Origin: Isoptericola variabilis 225
Lineage (GTDB): Bacteria > Actinomycetota > Actinomycetes > Actinomycetales > Cellulomonadaceae
Direction of reading: 5' to 3'
Length of the DNA stretch: 64,000 nucleotides
Assembly: GCF_000215105.1 (NCBI RefSeq)
Contig: NC_015588.1
Coordinates: 744,001 to 808,000 of the forward strand
Shown one piece after another: positions 53,209 through 59,654 of this stretch (position 1 is the stretch's first letter; every line of letters starts with the position of its first letter). The notes beneath the pieces are model-generated. The model worked only from the letters and a program-made list of their open reading frames with translations, did not search any database and was not told where the DNA came from. A program made the translations under genes and the position numbers.

Positions 53209-54950
53209 CGCAGGGCCTCCTCGTCGGTCCGGTGCGCCCAGTGCGCGAACGACTCGCCGTCGGTGCGCTCGGCGTCGAACCGCCGCACGACCCGCTCGAC
53301 GTAGTCGGGCAGCTCGTCCGCGGTGACCTTGAGGCCGCGGACCGTGCGGCCGAGGCCGCCCTCGTCGCCGCGGTCGGCCGAGACCAGCCCGCCGCCGAGG
53401 TGGACCTGGAACCCGGGGACCTGGTTGCCGTCGTCGTCCATGACGATCTGACCCTTGAGTCCGATGTCCGCGGTCTGGATGCGGGCGCACGAGTTGGGGC
53501 AGCCGTTGACGTTGAGCGTGATCGGCGTGAGGTTCGTCAGGTCGCCGAGCCGCTCCTCGAGCGAGGCGATCGCCGATGTCGCGGTCGCCTTGGTCTCGAC
53601 GATCGCGAGCTTGCAGAACTCGATGCCCGTGCACGCGATCGTGTTGCGGCGGAACAGGCTCGGGCGGGCCTGCAGGCCCAGCGCGTCGAGGCCCGCGACG
53701 AGCGACTCGACCTTCTCGGCCTCGACGTCGAGCACGAGCAGCTTCTGGTACGGCGTGAGCCGCACACGGTGCGAGCCGTGCTCCTCGGCCAGGTCGGCGA
53801 CCTTCGCGAGGATCTCGCCCGACACGCGCCCGACCGCGGGCGCGACGCCCACGTAGAACCGGCCGTCCTTCTGCTCGTGCACGCCCACGTGGTCGCCCGG
53901 CGTGTCCGGCAGCGGCGCGGGCGGCCCGTCGGGCAGCGGGTGGCCGAGGTACTCGGACTCGAGCACCTCGCGGAACCTCTCGACGCCCCAGTCGGCGAGG
54001 AGGAACTTCAGGCGGGCCTTGTTGCGCAGCCGGCGGTAGCCGTAGTCGCGGAAGATCTGCACGACGCCGTGCCACACGTCCGGCACCTGCTCCTGCGTGA
54101 CGAAGACGCCGAGGCGCTCGGCGAGCCGCGGGGCGGTCGACAGGCCGCCGCCGACCCACAGGTCGTAGCCGACGCCCAGCTCGGGGTGCACGACCGGCAC
54201 GAACGCGACGTCGTTGATCTCGTGCACGACGTCGAGGCTCGGGTGGCCCGTGATCGCGGACTTGAACTTGCGGGGCAGGTTCGCCAGCGACGGGTCGCCG
54301 ATGTACCTGCGCTGGATCGTCTCGATGACCGGCGTCGGGTCGATGAGCTCGTCCTTGGCCACGCCGGCGACCGGCGAGCCGAGGATGACGCGCGGGACGT
54401 CGCCGCAGGCCTCGGTGGTCGACAGGCCGACCGCCTCGAGCCGGCGCCAGATCTCGGGCACGCTCTCGACCTCGACCCAGTGGAGCTGGATGTTCTGGCG
54501 GTCGGTGATGTCGGCGGTGCCGCGCCCGAACTCGGTGCTGATGCCCGCGATCACGCGCAGCTGGTCGGTCGTGAGCGCACCGCCGTCGATCCGGACCCGG
54601 AGCATGAAGTAGCGGTCCTCGAGCTCGTGCGGCTCGAGCGTGGCGGTGCGGCCGCCGTCGATCCCCGGCTTGCGCTGCGTGTACAGGCCCCACCAGCGGA
54701 AGCGCCCGTGGAGGTCGTCGCCCGGGATCGAGTCGAAGCCCTCGCGGGCGTAGACCTGCTCGATGCGCTCGCGGACCGCGAGCGGGTCCGACTCCTGCTT
54801 GAACTCCTCGTTGTGGTTGAGCGGCGTGGTGCCGTCGACCTTCCACTGGCCGTTGGGGCGCGCGGCGCGCGGCGGGCGGACGGGGCGCTCGGGTCGGGCG
54901 GGGCGCTCGGCGGTGCCGGTCGGCGCCGGTGCGGTGGTCTGCGTCGTCAT
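53205..54950 (-). CDS. sir: Ferredoxin-dependent sulfite reductase
   Basis: 581-residue siroheme [4Fe-4S] enzyme reducing sulfite to sulfide. Two ferredoxin-like repeats flank the cluster ligands Cys440, Cys446, Cys484 and Cys488 (ACTGIEFCK and NGCPNSCAR). TDRQNIQLHW and STEACGDVPRVI are siroheme-site segments, as in actinobacterial NirA/SirA. It has a Pro/Arg-rich 30-residue N-terminal extension. It is the first structural gene of the operon, behind a 133-bp leader containing a hairpin and, further up, a Cys-rich leader peptide. Nitrite reductase activity is an alternative but is less likely in this context. Confidence 0.94.
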   Translation of the reverse strand: MTTQTTAPAPTGTAERPARPERPVRPPRAARPNGQWKVDGTTPLNHNEEFKQESDPLAVRERIEQVYAREGFDSIPGDDLHGRFRWWGLYTQRKPGIDGGRTATLEPHELEDRYFMLRVRIDGGALTTDQLRVIAGISTEFGRGTADITDRQNIQLHWVEVESVPEIWRRLEAVGLSTTEACGDVPRVILGSPVAGVAKDELIDPTPVIETIQRRYIGDPSLANLPRKFKSAITGHPSLDVVHEINDVAFVPVVHPELGVGYDLWVGGGLSTAPRLAERLGVFVTQEQVPDVWHGVVQIFRDYGYRRLRNKARLKFLLADWGVERFREVLESEYLGHPLPDGPPAPLPDTPGDHVGVHEQKDGRFYVGVAPAVGRVSGEILAKVADLAEEHGSHRVRLTPYQKLLVLDVEAEKVESLVAGLDALGLQARPSLFRRNTIACTGIEFCKLAIVETKATATSAIASLEERLGDLTNLTPITLNVNGCPNSCARIQTADIGLKGQIVMDDDGNQVPGFQVHLGGGLVSADRGDEGGLGRTVRGLKVTADELPDYVERVVRRFDAERTDGESFAHWAHRTDEEALR

Positions 54951-54967
54951 CAGGGGGAGTTCCTCGG

Positions 54968-55027
54968 GGTCCTCGGGAGGGCGGGACGCGCGACGACGAA
55001 CGGCTCGACGGGGGTGGGCCGAGGACC
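54968..55027 (-). promoter_or_regulatory. Candidate attenuator hairpin in the sir leader
   Basis: In the transcript GGUCCUCGG (from 55027) can pair with CCGAGGACC (ending at 54968), 9 perfect base pairs around a 42-nt loop that itself can fold. It lies between the leader peptide stop (55084) and the sir ribosome site (GAGGAAC before the ATG at 54950). It could sequester the approach to the ribosome site or act as a terminator, depending on ribosome stalling. Confidence 0.45.
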
Positions 55028-55083
55028 GACGGCGCGCGCCGGTGCTCAGTTCCGCCGGAGCGGTGGGGGCTGAGGGGGCGCGG

Positions 55084-55185
55084 TCAGCGACAGCAGCACA
55101 GACAGCTGCACATGCACGTGCACGTGCGGGCGCACCCCGGCATCCCGTGACGGGTCACGAGGAGGCGGTGCGCGGCCGTGGTCAT
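55084..55185 (-). CDS. Cysteine-rich leader peptide of the sulfite-reduction operon
   Basis: A 33-residue open frame, MTTAAHRLLVTRHG followed by MPGCARTCTCMCSCLCCCR. Cysteine fills seven of the last 12 residues (CTCMCSCLCCC). It is upstream of sir-cysH-cysG-cbiX in the same direction. A -10 box (TACCGT) ends 7 nt before the ATG with no Shine-Dalgarno, so the mRNA should be leaderless. Leaderless polycysteine leader peptides that sense cysteine through ribosome stalling are known in Mycobacterium upstream of sulfur genes; this has the same layout. The peptide itself need not be functional. Confidence 0.85.
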   Translation of the reverse strand: MTTAAHRLLVTRHGMPGCARTCTCMCSCLCCCR

Positions 55186-55192
55186 GGCGGAG

Positions 55193-55198
55193 ACGGTA
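55193..55198 (-). promoter_or_regulatory. -10 box of the sir operon and leader peptide
   Basis: TACCGT on the minus strand, 7 nt before the leader peptide ATG. No good -35 is seen, suggesting an activator. Confidence 0.6.
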
Positions 55199-55232
55199 TC
55201 CCGGGGGAGGCACCTCGCGAAACCTGGTGTCC

Positions 55233-55257
55233 GCATTCTGGGACCAGCATGTGGGAC
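55233..55257 (-). promoter_or_regulatory. Direct repeats upstream of the sir operon promoter
   Basis: GTCCCACATGC and GTCCCAGAATGC (minus strand) are tandem near-copies about 14 bp apart, lying 35-60 bp upstream of the -10 box. The position and the weak -35 fit an activator site for sulfur control; the protein is not known. Confidence 0.4.
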
Positions 55258-55290
55258 GGTGGTGTCCGGGCTCGTCGGAGCGCCCGCGGA

Positions 55291-55296
55291 TAGGCT
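55291..55296 (+). promoter_or_regulatory. -10 box of the membrane protein gene at 55303
   Basis: TAGGCT ends 6 nt before the ATG; no Shine-Dalgarno. Confidence 0.55.
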
Positions 55297-55302
55297 GCGG
55301 CC

Positions 55303-55674
55303 ATGGAGTTCCTCTACAACGTCGTCGCCGTCCTGCACTTCGTCGGCTGGGCCATCGTCCTGGGCGGCTACCTCGCGTCCCTGCGCACGCCCGGGCTGTA
55401 CCGGGGCGTGTTCCACGGCGCGGCGACCGCGCTCGTGGCGGGCGCCGTGATGATGGGGCTGCTCGAGTCGGGGGCCGTCGACGCGGGCTTCGAGGTCGAC
55501 CGGACCAAGCTGACGGTCAAGCTCCTCGTCGCGCTCGTCATCGCGGTCCTCGCGTTCCTCGCCAAGCGGCAGGGCGCCAAGCGCGACAACGGCACCGGGC
55601 CCGTGACGCCGGGTCTCAAGCACACGATCGGCGCGCTCACGCTGGTCAACATCGTGGTCGCGGTCTTCTGGTGA
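55303..55674 (+). CDS. Four-helix integral membrane protein
   Basis: 123 residues with four predicted transmembrane helices: FLYNVVAVLHFVGWAIVLGGYL, a second around VFHGAATALVAGAVMMGLL, a third in LTVKLLVALVIAVLAFLA and a C-terminal IGALTLVNIVVAVFW. Conserved HxxGW in the first helix recalls CopD-like or DUF2269-like proteins, but I cannot assign a function. It has a leaderless-type promoter and is followed after 16 bp by a DUF456 gene. Confidence 0.85.
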   Translation: MEFLYNVVAVLHFVGWAIVLGGYLASLRTPGLYRGVFHGAATALVAGAVMMGLLESGAVDAGFEVDRTKLTVKLLVALVIAVLAFLAKRQGAKRDNGTGPVTPGLKHTIGALTLVNIVVAVFW

Positions 55675-55690
55675 CGTCGGGACCGGCGCT

Positions 55691-56173
55691 GTGAGCGCGC
55701 TGGGGGAGCTGCTCGTCGGGGCCGCGATCCTCGTCGGCCTCGTCGGCATCGTCGTGCAGGTGCTGCCGGGCAGCATCCTGGTCCTCGGGGCCGTGCTCGT
55801 GTGGGCGTGGGTCACGGGCGGCACGACGGCGTGGGTCGTCTTCGCCGTCGCCGCCGTGGCGATCGGCCTCGCCGAGCTCGGGCAGTGGGTGCTCGCCGGG
55901 CGGCACATGCGCCGGGCCGAGGTGCCCTGGTCGACGCTCGTGTGGGGCGGCCTCGCGGGCGTCGTGGGCTTCTTCGTCATCCCCGTCGTGGGGTTGTTCG
56001 TGTTCTTCGTGGGCGCGGTGTTCCTCGCCGAGCTGCTGCGCCGGCGCGACCGCACGGCGGCCTGGCGCGCGACGCTCGCGGCGGTCCAGGCGACGGGCAT
56101 CACGATCCTCGTGCAGCTGCTCGGCGCCCTCGTGGCCGCGGGCGCCTGGGGGGTCGGGCTCGTCCTCACCTGA
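55691..56173 (+). CDS. DUF456 membrane protein
   Basis: 160 residues with about four to five hydrophobic segments rich in Gly/Ala/Val. GIVVQVLPGSILVLGAVLVWAW and GFFVIPVVGLFVFFVGAVFLAELLRRRD are the duplicated glycine-zipper-like segments of DUF456. The function is unknown. The GTG start lies 16 bp after the previous gene, so the two probably form one transcript. Confidence 0.88.
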   Translation: MSALGELLVGAAILVGLVGIVVQVLPGSILVLGAVLVWAWVTGGTTAWVVFAVAAVAIGLAELGQWVLAGRHMRRAEVPWSTLVWGGLAGVVGFFVIPVVGLFVFFVGAVFLAELLRRRDRTAAWRATLAAVQATGITILVQLLGALVAAGAWGVGLVLT

Positions 56174-56198
56174 CGTCCTGCCACGCACCGTCAGCGGG

Positions 56199-56204
56199 TA
56201 CCGT
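56199..56204 (+). promoter_or_regulatory. -10 box of the S9 peptidase gene
   Basis: TACCGT ends 6 nt before the GTG at 56211; no Shine-Dalgarno. Confidence 0.5.
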
Positions 56205-56210
56205 CTCTCC

Positions 56211-58235
56211 GTGCGCCCCACCGATCTCCCGCTGGTCCGCACCGTCTCCGCGCCCGCCGTCCACCCGGACGGCTCGCGCGCGGTCGTGGCGGTGACGCGG
56301 CCCGACCTCGACGCCGACGCCTACGTCGGCCAGCTCTGGACCGTGCCGCTCGACGGCGGGGAGCCGCGCCGGCTGACCCGCGGCTTCCGCGACACCGCGC
56401 CGCGGTTCTCGCCCGACGGGTCGCTCCTCGCCTTCCTGCGCGCGACGCCCGACGGGCCGCCGCAGCTGTTCGTCGTCGACGCGCGCGGCGGCGAGCCCGT
56501 CCCGGTGACCGACCGGCGGCTCGGCGTCACGGACTTCCGGTGGTCGCCCGACGGCGCCCGCCTCGCCTTCGCGAGCCGCGAGCCCGAGCAGGGCCGGTAC
56601 GGCACGGTCGAGGGCCTCGGCGCCGGCGCCGAGCCGCCGCGCCGCGTCACGACGTGGCGCTACCGCCAGAACGGGCTCGGCTACCACCGCGACCGCCCGC
56701 AGCACCTCTTCCTCGTCGACGTCCCGGACGTCCACGGCGAGCCCGTCGTCCAGCCCGCACCGTCCGTCGAGGGCCCGGCCGAGCCGCGCCCCGTCGTCGC
56801 CGAGCCCCGCCGGCTGACGGTCGCGCCCGTCGACCACGGCGCGTTCGCGTTCGCGCCCGACGGCCGCACGCTCGCCGTCGTCGCGGCCGTCCACGACGGC
56901 GCGGACGAGGATCTGCGCAGCGACGTCCTCCTGCTCGACCTGGCGGACCTGCCCGCCGACGGCGAGCCCAAGGCGACCACCGCCGTCGGGCCCGGGGCGA
57001 ACCTCGCCGTCCACGCCGTCGAGCTCGACGAGGACGGCGCGCTGTGGCTGCTCGCGCAGGACCTCGGGCCGGACGGGCGCGACTTCGTGGCGCGCAACAC
57101 AGCCCTCTACCTGCTCGAGGGCGCGGTGCGCGCCGACGGGGCGGCGCCGCGGCGCGTCACCGAGCCCGAGGACCTCGACCTGGCCGGGCCGCTCGTGCTC
57201 ACGCCCGCCGGAGCGCTCGCGGTCGCCGCGGTGCGCGGCACGCAGCAGCTCGTTCGCGTCGCGCGCTCGGGCGACGTCACCGCGCTCACGTCCGGACCGG
57301 TCGTCGTCACGGGCGCGGCCGCGCTGCCCGACGGCTGCGCGGTCGTCGCGTACGGCGACCCGGGGACGTACGGGGACCTCGGGGTGGTCGACGGCGGGAG
57401 CGAGCCGCGGCGTCTCACCGACTTCTCCGCGCCGCTGCGCGCGACCGGGGTCGTCACGCCGGCCGAGGTCACCGTCACCGGCCGGGACGGGTACCCGGTG
57501 CACGGCTGGGTCGCCGTCCCCGACCCCGCGCGGCACGGCGACGGCCCGCACCCGACGATCCTCATGATCCACGGCGGCCCGTTCGCCGCCTACACGCCCG
57601 GGCTGTTCGACGAGACGCAGGTGCTCGCGGACGCCGGGTACGCGGTCGTCTACTGCAACCCGCGCGGGTCGGCGTCGTACGGGCAGGCGCACGGCCGGGC
57701 GATCCGCCAGGCCATGGGCACGGTGGACCTGCACGACGTCCTCGACTTCCTCGACGGCGCGCTCGCGTCGGACGCGCGGCTCGACGGCGAGCGCGTCGGC
57801 ATCATGGGCGGCTCGTACGGCGGGTACCTCACCGCCTGGACCGTCGCGCACGACCACCGCTTCGCCGGCGCGATCGTCGAGCGCGGCTTCCTCGACCCGG
57901 AGACGTTCTTCGGGACCGCGGACATCGGCTCGTTCTTCGGCCTCGAGTACGTCGGCGCGTCGCCCGAGGCCGTCGCGGCGCAGAGCCCGCAGGCCGTGGC
58001 GGACCGGGTGCGCACGCCCACGCTCGTCGTGCACTCCGAGGACGACCTGCGCTGCCCGCTGAGCCAGGCCGAGCGCTACTACGCGACCCTGCGCCGGCAC
58101 GGCGTCGAGGCCGAGCTCGTGATCTTCCCCGGCGAGGACCACGAGCTGTCGCGGTCCGGCCGTCCGCGGCACCGGCTGCAGCGCTTCGAGACCGTCCTCG
58201 ACTGGTGGGAGCGTCACCTCCCGGTGGCCCGGTGA
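56211..58235 (+). CDS. S9-family peptidase (acylaminoacyl-peptidase/dipeptidyl-peptidase type)
   Basis: 674 residues. The N-terminal 430 residues form a beta-propeller built of WD40-like repeats (RFSPDGSLLAFLR, DFRWSPDGARLAFAS, FAFAPDGRTLAVV); the C-terminal alpha/beta-hydrolase has the nucleophile in GIMGGSYGGYLTA (Ser535), the acid in LVVHSEDDLRCP and the His in GEDHELSRSG. It cleaves short peptides, probably in the cytosol since there is no signal peptide. The stop overlaps the GNAT gene GTG (GTGA). Confidence 0.93.
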   Translation: MRPTDLPLVRTVSAPAVHPDGSRAVVAVTRPDLDADAYVGQLWTVPLDGGEPRRLTRGFRDTAPRFSPDGSLLAFLRATPDGPPQLFVVDARGGEPVPVTDRRLGVTDFRWSPDGARLAFASREPEQGRYGTVEGLGAGAEPPRRVTTWRYRQNGLGYHRDRPQHLFLVDVPDVHGEPVVQPAPSVEGPAEPRPVVAEPRRLTVAPVDHGAFAFAPDGRTLAVVAAVHDGADEDLRSDVLLLDLADLPADGEPKATTAVGPGANLAVHAVELDEDGALWLLAQDLGPDGRDFVARNTALYLLEGAVRADGAAPRRVTEPEDLDLAGPLVLTPAGALAVAAVRGTQQLVRVARSGDVTALTSGPVVVTGAAALPDGCAVVAYGDPGTYGDLGVVDGGSEPRRLTDFSAPLRATGVVTPAEVTVTGRDGYPVHGWVAVPDPARHGDGPHPTILMIHGGPFAAYTPGLFDETQVLADAGYAVVYCNPRGSASYGQAHGRAIRQAMGTVDLHDVLDFLDGALASDARLDGERVGIMGGSYGGYLTAWTVAHDHRFAGAIVERGFLDPETFFGTADIGSFFGLEYVGASPEAVAAQSPQAVADRVRTPTLVVHSEDDLRCPLSQAERYYATLRRHGVEAELVIFPGEDHELSRSGRPRHRLQRFETVLDWWERHLPVAR

Positions 58236-58744
58236 CCGCCGCCGCGCCCGGGACGACCGGGCTGCGCGTGCGCGTGGCCGGGGTCGACGAGCTCGACGCC
58301 CGCACCGCGTACGCCGTGTGGAAGCTGCGGCAGGACGTCTTCGTCGTCGAGCAGGACTGCCCGTACCCCGACCTCGACGGCCGCGACCTCGAGCCGGGCA
58401 CGAGGCACGTCGTCCTCGAGCGCGACGGCGGCGTCGACGGCGACGGGCCGCCCGTCGTCGTGGGCACCGCGCGCGTGCTCGACGACGGTGACGAGTGGCG
58501 GGTCGGGCGCGTCGTGTGCGCGCGCATCGTCCGCGGCTCCGGTGCGTCGACGCTGCTCATGCAGGCGGCGCTCGACGCCGTGGCGGCGGCCGAGGCGGCG
58601 GGGGAGGCGCGCGACGTCGTGCTCGACGCGCAGTCCCCGCTCGTGGGCTGGTACGGCCGGTTCGGGTTCGTGCCCGACGGCGCGGAGTTCCTCGAGGACG
58701 GGATCCCGCACACCCCCATGCGCCTGCGGCGCGCGGCCGGCTAG
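58232..58744 (+). CDS. ElaA-like GNAT N-acetyltransferase
   Basis: 170 residues. AYAVWKLRQDVFVVEQDCPYPDLDGRDL is the ElaA-type N-terminus, followed by the acetyl-CoA loop VCARIVRGSGASTLLMQAAL and WYGRFGFVPDGAEFLEDGIPHTPM. The substrate is unknown. It is coupled to the S9 peptidase by a 4-bp overlap. Its stop codon shares the bases CTAG with the stop of the convergent MerR gene. Confidence 0.92.
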   Translation: MTAAAPGTTGLRVRVAGVDELDARTAYAVWKLRQDVFVVEQDCPYPDLDGRDLEPGTRHVVLERDGGVDGDGPPVVVGTARVLDDGDEWRVGRVVCARIVRGSGASTLLMQAALDAVAAAEAAGEARDVVLDAQSPLVGWYGRFGFVPDGAEFLEDGIPHTPMRLRRAAG

Positions 58745-59562
58745 GCCACCGTCATCGACAGCTCGACCCGGGGCACGTCGCCGTCGGCGACGACGACCGT
58801 CTGCCGCAGCGAGCCCTCGAGCGGCTCGACGTCGCGCGCCGCGGCCGCGTCGAAGAGCGCGAGCGCGGCGGGGTGCACGACGCCGGGCGGCACGTCGTCG
58901 ACGTCGGCCGCGGGCAGGCGCACGGCGAGCTCGCGGCGCGCGGGCAGCTCGCCGGTCTCGACGTCGTCGCCGCCCCAGCCCCGCGGGAGCGGCCGCACCG
59001 TGGGCCAGCACAGGACGAGCTCGACCTGCTCGGGACGGGGACCGGGGCGCATCGTGGTCCAGAACGGCCCCACCGGGCCGGCGCCCTCCTCCTGGAGCGC
59101 GGCCGCCAGGTCGCCGAGGAGCGCGTTCGCCTCGGCGTCGGTCTCGCGTACGTCGGCCGCGTCGTCGGGGTCGGCGTCGACGACGAGCACGCGGCCCGCG
59201 TAGGGCAGGGCCGGGACGGTCCGCTCGACCACGTCGACCGGCGCCGTGAGCGTCGCGAGCACCCGGCGGGCGGTGTCGTGCGCACGGTCCTCGCGCTCGC
59301 GCTCGCGCAGGACCCGGTCACGGTGGCGCGCGAGGACGTCGGCCGGGTCGCCCTCGAGCGCCTGCGCGACCTCCCGCAACGGCACCCCCGCGTCGCGCAG
59401 CGCCCGCACGACGACGCCCGGGCGCACCTGGTCGACGCCGTAGCGCCGGTAGCGCGACACGGGGTCGACCTCCGCGGGACGCAGGAGGCCCGTGTCGTCG
59501 TAGTGGCGCAGCGCCTTGACGGACAGTCCGGTCATGCTCGAGACCTCACCGATGCTCACCAT
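58741..59562 (-). CDS. MerR-family regulator with effector-binding C-terminal domain
   Basis: 273 residues. MerR helix-turn-helix at the N-terminus (SIGEVSSMTGLSVKALRHYDDTGLL, VSRYRRYGVDQV), a coiled-coil linker (ARHRDRVLREREREDRAHDTARRVL), and a C-terminal part that may be a GyrI-like or other small-molecule domain. It resembles the BmrR/TipA-type layout. The start ATG is 6 nt after a -10 box whose 19-bp spacer carries the expected MerR palindrome, so it likely regulates itself. Confidence 0.88.
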   Translation of the reverse strand: MVSIGEVSSMTGLSVKALRHYDDTGLLRPAEVDPVSRYRRYGVDQVRPGVVVRALRDAGVPLREVAQALEGDPADVLARHRDRVLREREREDRAHDTARRVLATLTAPVDVVERTVPALPYAGRVLVVDADPDDAADVRETDAEANALLGDLAAALQEEGAGPVGPFWTTMRPGPRPEQVELVLCWPTVRPLPRGWGGDDVETGELPARRELAVRLPAADVDDVPPGVVHPAALALFDAAAARDVEPLEGSLRQTVVVADGDVPRVELSMTVA

Positions 59563-59568
59563 GCGACC

Positions 59569-59599
59569 AGCATCGAGCCTCCCGTCGCGGGAGGGTCAA
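59569..59599 (-). promoter_or_regulatory. MerR-type promoter with operator in a 19-bp spacer
   Basis: Minus strand TTGACC (59599-59594) and GATGCT (59574-59569) are separated by 19 bp containing CCTCCCG-CGA-CGGGAGG. This overlong spacer with a central palindrome is the hallmark of promoters activated by MerR-family DNA distortion. The ATG follows 6 nt after the -10. Confidence 0.75.
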
Positions 59600-59639
59600 A
59601 CCGGTGCCGCGGCCGGACCCGGGTGTCGGCCCGGGCGCC

Positions 59640-59645
59640 TAGGCT
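59640..59645 (+). promoter_or_regulatory. -10 box of pcrA
   Basis: TAGGCT lies 9 nt before the ATG of the helicase gene, slightly farther than the other start-adjacent boxes. Confidence 0.4.
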
Positions 59646-59654
59646 TGTCCCACG

